Shown in pieces: positions 21,201 through 26,208 of a stretch of 64,000 bases of DNA; position 1 is the stretch's first letter; each line of letters opens with the position of its first letter. Made by a program: the position numbers and the translations under genes. The notes under the pieces were generated by a model that worked only from the letters and a program-made list of their open reading frames with translations, was not told where the DNA came from and did no database searches. This DNA is from Thraustochytrium sp. TN22 (taxonomy: Eukaryota > Sar > Bigyra > Thraustochytrida > Thraustochytriidae): assembly GCA_013306675.1 (NCBI GenBank), contig JABLUY010000035.1:62001-126000 (forward strand), read 5' to 3'.

Positions 21201-23368
21201 ACGTCGTAGATCGTGGTGGGATCGACCGCGGAGACCGTAATGGTCTCGGTCGATGGGCTCGCACCCGCCGTGAAGGTGATTGACGCCGGCGAGACGGTCA
21301 CCAGAGAGGCATCGTCAGACGTGATGCTGATGACGACATCCTCATCGGGGATGCTGGTTAGGGTGAGGGTGTAGGAGGCATCCTGGGCGCCCGCGCCCGC
21401 GAAGTCCGCCTGGCGCACGGTGCCTGTGACGGCCGAGATGGTCACCGCAGCCGCATCGGCCTCAATCACGTCCACCTGCACCGTCGACGACGGCTGAAAG
21501 TCCACGTTGCCCGCCGTCGCATACGGCTCGCCACTCGACCCGTCCACGCTCACCGTCAGTGTGAACGAGGTCGTCGCGGCGTCGCGATAGATGTTGTCGC
21601 GAGGGTACGAGACCTCCACCGTCTGCTCCGTGTTCCAGTTCGCCGTCGTGAACGTCAACGAGCTTGCGGAGAGCGTCAGCGCCGCGCTGTCCGACAGCGT
21701 GCTGCTCGTGAGCGTGACGATGACATCGTCACTGGACGGCGCGATGCCGAGCTTCACTGTGAGCGTCTTGGCACTGCTGGCGCCCTCGAGCACGTCGAGC
21801 TCGGCGGCGGACACCACAACGGAGGGCATGGACGCGCCGTACCAGCTGCCCGCGAAGCTCTTGACTGTCGCGCTGTCGTACGAGGCGTCCGAGCTCGTCA
21901 CCGCGTGCGCGATGGTCACGACGTCGTACTCGACGTCCGAGACGGACTCGGCGCTTGCAGCGGACACCGTGATGGTCTGCGTCGCGGACACCGTGCCCGC
22001 CGTGATCGTGAAAGAGGACGGCGAGATGGTCACCAGCGACGCGTCGCTCGGCGTGAGGTCAACTTGCACGTCTTGCAGTGGCGTCGTCGCGAACGACAGC
22101 GTGTACGAGGCGGAGGCGGCGCCGGCACCGCCGTAGACACCCTGCGTGATGGTGCCCGACGACGCGGAGAGCGTGATGGCCGCCTCGTCGATCTCGGCCA
22201 CGGTGACTGCGAGGGTGGAAGACGGCGAGAAGGCCACGTAGGTGTCATCGTCGTAAGGCGCGCCACCCGTAACGGCGAGCGAGACACTGAAGGACATGCT
22301 GACGGCGCCGCGGTCGACGAAGTCGCGCGCGTATGAGACCGTGATGGTCTGGTCTTGGTTGTAGTCGCCAGAAGCAAACTCAAGGCTTGCGGGCGAGAAC
22401 GTGAGTGTCTGTCCGTCGACTGTGGAGCTCGCCGGCGTGATGGTGACAGCAGACGCCGGTGCCTCGTCGAGGCGGACGGTGAAGGTGGCGGAGCCAGCCT
22501 CGTCGAAGCTGAGCGCCGACCTGGACACGATGACGCTCGGGCGCATGGTGCCGTACCAGCTCACGTCGAAGTCAGGAACAGTGATGGAATGATATGCCGT
22601 GTCACTGCTGCTGACGTCGTGGGCAAGCTGGACGGTGTCGAAGCTGACGTCGTAGACCGCGGTGGGATCGACCGCGGAGACCGTAATGGTCTCGGTCGAT
22701 GGGCTCGCACCCGCCGTGAAGGTGATTGACGCCGGCGAGACGGTCACCAGAGAGGCATCGTCAGGCGTGATGCTGATGACGACGTCCTCATCGGGGATGC
22801 TGTTTAGGCTGAGGGTGTAGGAGGCGTCCTGAGCGCCGGCGCCGGCGAAGTCCGCCTGGCGCACCGTGCCTGAGACGGCTGAGATGGAGACGGCGACCTG
22901 GTCGACGTCAATAATGGTCGCCACGAGATCGGCGGCCTCATCGAGGTTCTGGTGCTCGATGGTGAATGTCTCCGCGCTGGCAAGCTTGCGGTAGTCGCGG
23001 TCGACGGAGACGACGACCTGCTGCGTTTCGCCGAAGGCCGTGAAGCAGTGTGAGCTGGGCGACACGTTGATTCCGCGGTCGGTGGCATTGAGGCCCGAGA
23101 CAGCCAAGGAGACACAGACCTCCTCCGCGGGCTCTGGGGTGTAGTCGAGCGTCACCTGGTAGGACCTGGTGTGGCCGCCCTCGATGACCGAAAGGCTTGT
23201 CTCGCTGAGCGTGACCCTCTTGGGTGCGCTCGTGGGCGCCGTCGTGGGCGTCTGGGCTCGTACGAGCAGCAGGTTCGTGCCAAGCACGAGGACCGCAAGG
23301 GGCCAGAGAACGAGCGACCGCGGCAGCTGGCACCGCCGCTGTGGCGCGCGGCGACTGCGGCCGGCCAT
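3287..23368 (-). CDS. Giant single-pass surface protein: beta-sandwich repeats, GCC2/GCC3 cysteine repeats, coiled coil
   Basis: One unspliced frame of 6,693 codons. Domains in order: (1) signal peptide, residues 1-38, hydrophobic core LVLWPLAVLVLG; (2) about 24 beta-sandwich modules of 115-126 residues, about 51-2937, each with a Calx-beta-like or adhesin pattern (for example LTFTTANWNTEQTV, similar in style to bacterial surface-protein repeats); (3) a cysteine-rich array, about 2938-4633, of CPAGTYS/CTxCPAGYYC units as in GCC2/GCC3 (ephrin-receptor-like) domains; (4) a basic RRRQRRQR stretch, then a cupredoxin-like domain, about 4835-4925; (5) one transmembrane helix, about 4960-4985 (LLGTLLGGMAGLVGLLLAVV); (6) about 1,700 residues of Glu/Arg/Lys-rich coiled coil with a short Q-rich run near 4290-4310. 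The topology implies a very long extracellular stalk tied to a cytoplasmic rod. Adhesion or cell-surface to cytoskeleton linkage is inference. The continuous frame, signal peptide and ordered domains make it a real gene. Confidence 0.9.
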   Translation of the reverse strand: MAGRSRRAPQRRCQLPRSLVLWPLAVLVLGTNLLLVRAQTPTTAPTSAPKRVTLSETSLSVIEGGHTRSYQVTLDYTPEPAEEVCVSLAVSGLNATDRGINVSPSSHCFTAFGETQQVVVSVDRDYRKLASAETFTIEHQNLDEAADLVATIIDVDQVAVSISAVSGTVRQADFAGAGAQDASYTLSLNSIPDEDVVISITPDDASLVTVSPASITFTAGASPSTETITVSAVDPTAVYDVSFDTVQLAHDVSSSDTAYHSITVPDFDVSWYGTMRPSVIVSRSALSFDEAGSATFTVRLDEAPASAVTITPASSTVDGQTLTFSPASLEFASGDYNQDQTITVSYARDFVDRGAVSMSFSVSLAVTGGAPYDDDTYVAFSPSSTLAVTVAEIDEAAITLSASSGTITQGVYGGAGAASASYTLSFATTPLQDVQVDLTPSDASLVTISPSSFTITAGTVSATQTITVSAASAESVSDVEYDVVTIAHAVTSSDASYDSATVKSFAGSWYGASMPSVVVSAAELDVLEGASSAKTLTVKLGIAPSSDDVIVTLTSSTLSDSAALTLSASSLTFTTANWNTEQTVEVSYPRDNIYRDAATTSFTLTVSVDGSSGEPYATAGNVDFQPSSTVQVDVIEADAAAVTISAVTGTVRQADFAGAGAQDASYTLTLTSIPDEDVVISITSDDASLVTVSPASITFTAGASPSTETITVSAVDPTTIYDVSFDTVQLAHDVSSGDTAYHSITVPDFDVSWYGTMRPSVIVSRSALSFDEAGSATFTVRLDEAPASAVTITPASSTVDGQTLTFSPASLEFASGDYNQDQTITVSYARDFVDRGAVSMSFSVSLAVTGGAPYDDDTYVAFSPSSTLAVTVAEIDEAAITLSASSGTITQGVYGGAGAASASYTLSFATTPLQDVQVDLTPSDASLVTISPSTFTITAGTVSATQTITVSAASAESVSDVEYDVVTIAHAVTSSDASYDSATVKSFAGSWYGASMPSVVVSAAELDVLEGASSAKTLTVKLGIAPSSDDVIVTLTSSTLSDSAALTLSASSLTFTTANWNTEQTVEVSYPRDNIYRDAATTSFTLTVSVDGSSGEPYATAGNVDFQPSSTVQVDVIEADAPAVTISAVTGTVRQADFAGAGALDAAYTLTLTSIPDEDVVISITPDDAALVTVSPASLTFPAGASPSTETITVSAVDPTAVYDVSFDTVRLVHLVTSSDAAYDAAAVPDFVMSWHGTMRPSVIVSRSALSFDEAGSATFTVRLDEAPASAVTITPASSTVDGQTLTFSPSSLEFASGDYNQDQTITVSYARDFVDRGAATMSFSVSLAVTGGAPYDDDTYVAFSPSSTLAVTVAEIDEAAITLSASSGTITQGVYGGAGAASASYTLSFATTPLQDVQVDLTPSDASLVTISPSSFTITAGTVSATQTITVSAASAESVSDVEFDVVTIAHAVTSSDASYDSATVKSFAGSWYGASMPSVVVSAAELDVLEGASSAKTLTVKLGIAPSSDDVIVTLTSSTLSDSAALTLSASSLTFTTANWNTEQTVEVSYPRDNIYRDAATTSFTLTVSVDGSSGEPYATAGNVDFQPSSTVQVDVIEADAPAVTISAVTGTVRQADFAGAGAQDAAYTLTLTSIPDEDVVISITPDDATLVTVSPASLTFTAGASPSTETITVSAVDPTAVHDISFDTVRLVHLVTSSDAAYDAAAVPDFVMSWHGTMRPSVIVSRSALSFDEAGSTTFTVRLDEAPASAVTITPASSTVDGQTLTFSPASLEFASGDYNQDQTITVSYARDFVDRGAATMSFSVSLAVTGGAPYDDDTYVAFSPSSTLAVTVAEIDEAAITLSASSGTITQGVYGGAGAASASYTLSFATTPLQDVQVDLTPSDASLVTISPSSFTITAGTVSATQTITVSAASAESVSDVEYDVVTIAHAVTSSDASYDSATVKSFAGSWYGASMPSVVVSAAELDVLEGASSAKTLTVKLGIAPSSDDVIVTLTSSTLSDSAALTLSASSLTFTTANWNTEQTVEVSYPRDNIYRDAATTSFTLTVSVDGSSGEPYATAGNVDFQPSSTVQVDVIEADAPAVTISAITGIVRQGVIGGSGALDATYALTLTSIPDEDVVISITADDASLVSVSPSSVTFLAGASPSSETITVSAADPTVVFDVGFDTVRLSHVVSSSDAAYTSASVPDFIADWYGATRPRVIASVSTLELEEGSDTTSFTVRLDSQPSSDSVVVDLTSSTLSDSAVLTLSTSSLSFTTANWNTEQTITVSYPQDNYYRGSDVVDFTLTLSVDPASSAPYDPSWVLFWPADTISVEVIEADTATVTLSTANGAVYQGAIGGAGKADAQYNVVLSSVPVSDVTISLAADNPSLVSVSPSEISFLANQAVSPVTVTLSAADPTVVSDVNYDLIYIAHTVASSDAHFDSFDVPDFKLDWYGTPQPRVIMSAASFDLVEGGTAGELDIKLGAPPGSGNVIVDLTSTALADGSALTLSPLTLTFTTSDWSTEQTVSISYPRDNVYQGASSMSFNVDVVVDTANSDTPYADATYITYRPASRLSVDVLEVDAAAIALSSVSGTVRQGLHGGGGAQDATYTVSLTSAPTESVTISLSADQPALVTITPDEIVFAANTDPSAVTVTVTAADAADVNNVNYALVYISHAVSTSDSLYASAAVSDYAVDWYGSAHPRVVMSAATLDVVEGTDVTSDFYLKLGVAPTSGTVTVRVTSEVLEDGSALTITPSVLTFDSLTWNLAQTVGVVYPRDNIYRGAATSSFDLVVSVDSGSGDPYADSAYVVFWPSDTIETVVYDADLPEIVLSEQTVYVTENGQSGYYEIQLNSQPLADVVISISNPNTDLVEVLTPQITFTSGNWSDPQIVQVSAKESDDDNAYDLASAITILQHSASSADPAYDAEDARFSPSQLLIVRRYENPAVPNCPAGQYGINLLCTDCTMGHYCPAGATAPLPCPSGHYSFSRQDACTSCPAGSSCSTTQITGFCSAGQYSLDGQSDCTVCPAGKACPYTDQNVEEDCTTGTYSLGGATNCTNCLAGKRCPNADGTSIQDCSPGTYSLAGMASCIVCPAGFKCLETNRAPTVADACALGSFSLDGDSACTQCPAGYACPYTDQDVQIPCASGEYATGGDSVCTECPAGEYCTPELGPLGLCEAGEYSLQADALCHDCPAGSACPDINQSPAECGPGTYSPDISQTDCTECPAGYFCADAATVDPAICPAGYYSYAGATACTACDPGYWCSSGSTNPSPEADICPDGTYCLPPNDGIINCPSGSRGTGPGKSTAQDACESCPAGFYCESGTAQGEEIVCPSGAYCVEGSSTWQSCQGGTYNPNTGAAISTACVSSPAGSYAPAGSSTYTPCPAGYYCLAGTASATQYPCPGGTYSGVVTGLTSDEGCMECPAGSYCPEGSVTPTECPEGTYNPLGGGPLLASCLACEAGWTCPLTGMVDYTGYTCQAGHYCPAGSYDADMHPCPEGYYTESNALTSWTECTLCPAGSACPQGTVSRASADPCAQGHYCPIGTSFSTQFDCPPGTYTTSTSLTAASECTDCPPGFYCTGGLGRLGSPGDANGFCAAGHFCPTNTKLADQFPCPAGTYTGDTDLSAEEQCTPCDAGNYCEEAATEPTPCPAGSYASVEGESSPACSTCPAGHECILGTVDPVACDAGYYSAAGAGTCSVCPAGYYCKTNATTRTVMQAQPCPAGLYCPSGVAVEPSFEQHACPDAHYCPTGVPAPIECPAGTYNPVTGRGQLDDCLACTAGFYCVPQSNAVTGPCSPGYYCPDGSSGPMQYPCPPKTYRTEEQGDSLDACSVCPSGSYCPLATVNPIECPRGFYCLSAFAVPRPCPIGRYGNSSGLTNGAHCTPCPGGYYCDGQGLETPTGLCEAGYYCTEGSYTSTPNAPGTNWTNELGDALEAALVFGDVGNICPAGYYCPAGASMPTACSEGTFNSIEGADSEDACLACTPGHYCAGSGNAAPTGMCLAGYACPGGSVTPTDEIAPPGTYAEAGAVTHVNCVHGFFNSEWAKDACTECLPGFYCDETGLDSPKTCPSGHYCPEGSVLPSKCPDGTYSNTTQLGAVDQCTPCDPGSYCATNGLTEPTGLCSAGYYCIGNATVSIPSNDAVFGGVCPEGHYCEEGTATPEPCPLGTFGNTDGATTLDDCTPCWPGHYCGARGLSAPSGPCSAGYYCNGTASVASQTPDLICPPGFYCPAGASFPIRCAEGSYAPDSGAGACTECPAGYYCDGFATTQAFVCPAGSYCPPGTGATPPKCPPGTYSSTIGLSDMALCSICPAGNFCADYGLLDTSGFCEEGYICDPGSKTQYGGGVLCSDASLPTNECPLGHYCEYGRARECPVGTYQPLAGQSVRESCRPCEEGYWCHEEAVAFQEDFPCPTGHYCESSTALPIPCPAGTFRDEARGASAADCEVCPSGHYCPGDAALGPLLESDAHNTTLLVYWNASSGSSFALPCPAGTFCTGGNVEPELCPIGYSAVSPGLSVLRDSIENACTPCGPGTHGADPLRLECATCAPGYICVHAAVTPTPVNAATDGGFVCPVGYYCPAGATEEQACPPGSFVNSTGAYDLDLHCTPCKANTYSELWGVAGCKPCASSSSSLAGAVGCTCQGRNRAFEASTGKCLCAPGFEAFDQTSGFTAKVPLDEDGTEDCQPITYARCAQGQVLNADGICVTETDQCWTECADYYGTGRMSSVLGICDCDGQLPLEQTCGVACRSNATGGQLEVGSLSKTVQLSDGSSLDLDELTGFYGTPSCASNDTCSVIGCSFSRDGSTGCDYELANVLDADPTDAAARRRQRRQRLLEGATETEVSRPVLCVSAGDTVVFQLVEDPDSPDAAPAYPVYKKDSLLNTNPSFDYGQFRYLAGAAFVRYFAFTFTEEGMYVFGSSANLAEEMIISVQPKGNACPTEASIMPRSTATLFALGARRSETILLEPDWSLLGTLLGGMAGLVGLLLAVVYCFREFALGTVRIVPRYRRFARIGDAKKIVAGGKGKVDKSKARSVAPVAKVFGPNDAGKGGLAPMGQERWAEEDMDPRELVERMVSNHEEVNEHLNRHEAKVENLFGALQLESQTLKEMLRAIKEDGVRAIGGGVGLGGAAAALRGIAEEEDTDGEDGDDDLWSTPRDADGGESLDDLHRKERELLEQSWQEKAERELQELNSKLDEEAEDAMLEEQLKHEEQLEEMEKMLLERDDITDEERERILRDFERDQEMLRDTLDLEKRRQQEDLKNRLAERNLRSYRATKRRQRSERHDEDKLEQARAEETPEAREARLKALEAREERNKEQVAKLLAIQEETELQELDMEMERERAQKETEMADAAKTATLAALAEEDRAQLEQEMIIMRASAEQTAEEEARRQKDALREKLLQQKREEAVALAERTRMLREQEEREDDHDEAEDAAAELAPQEADEEETHMSGKKTRKAPAAQSKEGQVALEKVLAELAEEEVEAKVEIEAALEEEAREEARTIQNELSSAIAKAQEDSQGDESEAKTLVSSIREDYKRRMDALQEETASKRKQQYEALKARLKSRRRTRVKELAAEEPTIETEALEKALNEQDSDADVRLEMELQERRKEDAARRLELDRREAELRQREAEVALRLKAQKEGKDAEEEVKRLRESHDAAISKLGDKQARQRDKQRDALKRRAEERKKKRIQEEEEAARRAREAAEQGEPDVSEEQENAEGGSSADPNGGDQGAENGAQSQQRGRASRGTALWENAVDRISAKLKKRTDEARALEAERAKLGEEHQKLLEDMRRKQEEERKRLEEEMEAARQKLLREREREEAAERARAEEERARQEQDAALSAKTAQELEEIKKQHEREFSAKQEQERVKREKQREKVMKKLEEKKARKRALLERRQQQELKKSETSAVAPMASGAAAEAIEHSSREEELQQEKAAIAQLMKRASPNLEANELYRAIEKILEPRHARERVELSKKHFSQRTQQIKASFAEVQNDKHERKKELIRTGASVEELEQLETDCKEKLREVESRVTQELEGSQKAEENDLTQRQAQEVAKYVARYTRNKPRDAIQHEVQGETVELRAVLAKERDYRLREIHNERAAAEFRAREEFDKAILELDRGLRDLRSEQQTTASSVFESRKDRLLQKQLTSHQSLLATARDDEQRAALRNNFERERERLATAIRTEHLRQSKSVEARVERLKAKSARYYRRVLEARLRDIADLTTRKVVIMDESLQRMFAQRNARVEAVMAAPEGIGSPPGSPSAATGADALYYQQALDEGGAPRSLGELQALRRAESLKRIATLQQGAAAAAAQPRAEDLFTPSTALERKLESIETLLRSMRGGGVPGAAGSTAAADGDSQQQQRQQQGQEYTDPVDAGFTTSSEVIEVALDELLPSEKSRLRLGARIVRMLGLHDQVSLRAARSVPMSPALHSAFRHSFHWAPDARLLFVRVERLTNIGDFVLVLVHCLAHIKVHRTPQNFVDSDPAFIQEFHAQLRTVNNDLIGFADTDEADSEEAGAASAATAGKSTEASDKKTRLPARLSAYSAFSDTALDDGGSAVLRLLRDLKLDRVQLDVGGVEDGASASTSAITVPNTEHAMQTKLKTQVAELERRVAEARTRLTDVEERVAAAQAQLADPEQAGAMEDLNDQLESLLAAKDAETHRLEKHLQLLEERKDQLQRFMEQDEDMKMAVSAGLLRGE
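9470..14556 (-). repeat. Cysteine-rich GCC2/GCC3-type repeat array in the giant gene
   Basis: About 1,700 residues consist of roughly 45-50-residue units with the pattern CPAGxYC...CPxGTYs...CtxCpaGyyC. The units are diverged from one another, unlike the 482-residue repeats. This is the pattern of GCC2_GCC3 / TNFR-like extracellular domains, which fold around disulfides and bind ligands or act as spacers. I estimate about 35 units by length and did not count them one by one. Confidence 0.85.
17117..22900 (-). repeat. Four tandem 1,446-bp coding repeats inside the giant gene
   Basis: The frame contains four head-to-tail copies of exactly 1,446 bp (482 codons), with boundaries near 22900, 21454, 20008, 18562 and 17117. 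Each copy encodes four beta-sandwich modules of 116, 122, 118 and 126 residues. Copies are near-identical at the DNA level, with long stretches matching base for base. The first module shows two types. Copies 1 and 2 (higher coordinates) read SITVPDFDVSWYG, while copies 3 and 4 read AAVPDFVMSWHG. The modules flanking the array at both ends are much more diverged, so the amplification or homogenisation is recent relative to the gene. Confidence 0.92.
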
Positions 23369-24038
23369 GGCGCCGAGCGCGGTCGGCGCGCCAGCACCGC
23401 CCAGATCTGTCGCGCGTGTTTGCTTTGCCAGCCAACTGGGCTTGCAAGCTGAGCAAGACCTCCGCGAGTCTTGGAGAAGCGTGGGAGGGGGGGGGGGGAG
23501 GGCTCACCAGAAGGCAGGACAGGACTTGGAGGAAGCGCACAACCAGGTGCCGTTGCGGACAAGGACAAACCTCAATTGGCAATGGCGGCAACGGGACAGA
23601 GTGGGCCAGCGACCACGAGCGCTCATGCGACGCGCGTCGCGTGTCACTCGTCGCGGCAGGCCCACTTGCAGTGCTTGCTTGAATGAGGGCTTCCCGCGAT
23701 GCAGTCAGTTAGGCGCGACGCTCCTAGCCTCCTACGCCCTGCAGTGCAACACGCTACATTCAAGCGGAGCACGGCTGCGACTCGTGCGGGTCGCCGCGGC
23801 CTCAACAATCGCCCCTCCCGGGGCGCAGGCCGTTAACGCCGGTTGAGTTCGTGCACCAGAGTCCCCGTGTTTCTGTGGGTGTGCGCGCGTACCCCTTTCA
23901 GGATGATGTCCGCGGCTTGGCTCGGAAAGCTTGGTTTCCATGGCAGTCCAATGGCAAGTGGCGGCGCCAGGTCCAAGCGCGGCTCGCAGCTCGCGTCGGC
24001 TCGCCTCGGCTTGGCGCGGAGCAGAGGCGACGGGCGCC
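23369..24038. promoter_or_regulatory. Divergent intergenic region between the giant gene and the two-CxxC gene
   Basis: This 670-bp gap lies between divergently transcribed genes. It holds a run of G (about 23489-23498). An in-frame ATG at 23940 could extend the downstream gene by 33 residues. No recognised promoter element is visible. Confidence 0.4.
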
Positions 24039-25643
24039 ATGTTCCCGGCGCAAGGCGGCGTGGTGGGGGGCGGCGATCATCGGGCGGAGAGCGCGCACGC
24101 CTACTTTAGGCGCGACGAGGCCGTGGAGAGGTATCGTAACCTGAAGCAGAGCGACTCGCACTGGTTCAAGGTACAGCAGCAGGACGGGCAGACCGAAGTG
24201 CACGTGGACTTCGTGGCGGCCGGATCTGGATTGCGGTCGCAGGAGGATGCGGAGGGCAGCGGCGGCGGCGGCGGCGGCGGCAGCAAGATGCACCTCACGG
24301 GCAGCGAGGAGGACGGCGAGGATCGGGCTGCTGGGTCTGCGGAGCGGTGCATGGTGAACCGTGGCGGTGTGATGGGGGTGGCGCCGCCTCGCGGTGCGGG
24401 GCATCGTCGACGACGCCTGCTGCACGAGCGGCCACCGCAGCGACGCGCCTGCGCGCTTTGCGAGCACGAGTTCCCCATGGACGCCTTTGGCAGCGAGCAA
24501 CTGCGGTCCAGCGTGCGTCAGCTGCGGCGCATCTTTCTCGAGAGCAAGGAGCGCGACAGGGGGCCTGATGTCTTTCCATCGGCGGCGCCGCCGATGACGG
24601 AGTCCGCGAGGCGGCTTCGGCGCGTGCAAGAGCGCGGGCTGGACGTGGCGACAGACAAGTTCAAGTACTCGCGACTATATGACAAGGTGCAGGTGTGCCT
24701 GTTCTGCAGTCAGTTCTTTCCGTACGAGAATTTCCGCAAGGCGGCTCTCCGGCACCGTCGGGGCGCCAAGGTGGACACGGAGGCGCGCGGGCCGACGCCG
24801 ACCGATCACCAACAGGGTGGCGAGGGAATTGAGGGCCGCAGCAGCGGTCGCGACGTGGTTGCGGCGCTGCGCCAGGGCGGCGAGCCGCGGCCGTCGCCGC
24901 AGCTACCGAAGCGGCGCTCGGCCGTGAGTGCATGGCGCCTGCAGCAGCTGCGCGTGCGCGCGTCTCGAGAGCGGGAAGCGCAGCTGGACGAGATCGGCGC
25001 CCTGCACGATGTGCTGGATGCCTTGGAGTCGCAGCTGGACGACCCGAAGCGGTCCTGCGCATCCCCATATCCGCAGGAGCAGCAGGGGCGGCAGCAGCTG
25101 CAGCTGCATCCGCGAGCGCACGAAATCCAGGGCGTTCCATGGCGCCCGAATGGCCCAAGCGAGTCTCGAGGCCGCCTGACAGTGAGCGCGGACACGGCGA
25201 GTCCACGTACGGTGGCGCTCAAGCCGAGGCGACCAAAGACCAAGAAGCGCTGCGGGTCGAAGATGCGCAAGGCGCGCAAGGCCGCAGCGGCCTTCGAGCA
25301 GGACGCCCGTGTGGAGACTGACCAAGGTTCGGAGAAGCCGAAGCGGCAAGGGAGCAGCGCTCTATTGAGTGTACGTCTCGCATTGCGAGCAAGCTGGGTA
25401 AGTTCGTTGATTGACTCCTTCAAGTTGCGGCGCGGTGCAGGGCAAGAATCCCGCGGACTCACTAACCAAGGCGAGACGGCCTGTCGTGGCGCCACGGACG
25501 CACAGGCAGCGAACGGTAGGAAGCCCGGGTCTGCCCACTCCACGTTTCGCCAGAGCTCGCTCATGGCAGTGGAGCCCTGCTTGCGCGAAGAGCTGGAGCG
25601 CGAGCGCCGGCGCCTGGACGCCATGGTCCAGCTGCCTGATTGA
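24039..25643 (+). CDS. Uncharacterised protein with two CxxC pairs (possible zinc-binding module)
   Basis: 534 residues from the ATG at 24039 (GCGCC-ATG context); an in-frame ATG at 23940 is an alternative. I do not recognise the family. The N-terminus contains AHAYFRRDEAVERYRNLK and a Gly run. The distinctive part is CALCEHEFPMDAFG (C138, C141), then about 80 residues later KYSRLYDKVQVCLFCSQFFPYENF (C220, C223). This suggests a four-cysteine metal site split by a helical insert, followed by a basic, probably disordered region and a helical end (EELERERRRLDAMVQLP). An internal GTACGT at 25371 could be an intron donor: removal of 25371-25553 (183 nt) would keep the frame, but the sequence also reads through, so I left it unspliced. 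Confidence 0.65.
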   Translation: MFPAQGGVVGGGDHRAESAHAYFRRDEAVERYRNLKQSDSHWFKVQQQDGQTEVHVDFVAAGSGLRSQEDAEGSGGGGGGGSKMHLTGSEEDGEDRAAGSAERCMVNRGGVMGVAPPRGAGHRRRRLLHERPPQRRACALCEHEFPMDAFGSEQLRSSVRQLRRIFLESKERDRGPDVFPSAAPPMTESARRLRRVQERGLDVATDKFKYSRLYDKVQVCLFCSQFFPYENFRKAALRHRRGAKVDTEARGPTPTDHQQGGEGIEGRSSGRDVVAALRQGGEPRPSPQLPKRRSAVSAWRLQQLRVRASREREAQLDEIGALHDVLDALESQLDDPKRSCASPYPQEQQGRQQLQLHPRAHEIQGVPWRPNGPSESRGRLTVSADTASPRTVALKPRRPKTKKRCGSKMRKARKAAAAFEQDARVETDQGSEKPKRQGSSALLSVRLALRASWVSSLIDSFKLRRGAGQESRGLTNQGETACRGATDAQAANGRKPGSAHSTFRQSSLMAVEPCLREELERERRRLDAMVQLPD

Positions 25644-26160
25644 TTGATAAACGTGAGCAACTCTGCAGGTTGCAATCAATGCAAGTGCCCTGACCAAATA
25701 TCAATTCGACGTTGGTGATCCTCGCCCCGGGGGTGGCTCTCGACCACCGTGACGACCCCCGCCTTGTACCCGCGCTGCCCCGCCGAGGCCTCCGACGTGG
25801 TGCGCCGAGGCTCATCCTCGGCCTCGGAGACTCGGAGCAGAGCGCAGCGGAGAGCCCGCCCGCCGCGGCGAGGGCGCTCGGAGCGGTCGCGGCGCGGTGG
25901 CGCAGTCTCGAACGGCGGTGGCGCGCGGCAGCGGCGCGCGGCGGGCGGGCGGGCGGGCGCGCGGCGGCGGCGGCGGCGCGGCGCGGCGGGACCCGGCCTG
26001 GGACGGCGGCCCAGCGCTCGGACGCGCGGGAGCGGGCGGCGGCGCGTTAAGTCGAATCGAATCGATCGATTCGTTCATTTGCCTTGCACCGCCTCGGCGC
26101 CGCGCTCTCTCTCTCTCTCTCTTTCTCTTCTCTCTCTTTCCCTTTCTCTCGCGCGCGCGA

Positions 26161-26192
<32 letters not shown>

Positions 26193-26208
26193 AGAGGAGC
26201 AGGGCGCG
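25644..26208 (+). promoter_or_regulatory. RAD6 upstream region with CT microsatellite and GC-rich leader
   Basis: This 565-bp gap contains a GGGC/CGG-rich block (about 25930-26045), a CT/TTTC tract (26105-26150) and a CGG run (about 26163-26190) just before the ATG. It is probably promoter and 5' leader of the ubiquitin-conjugating enzyme gene. No gene is visible. Confidence 0.4.
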
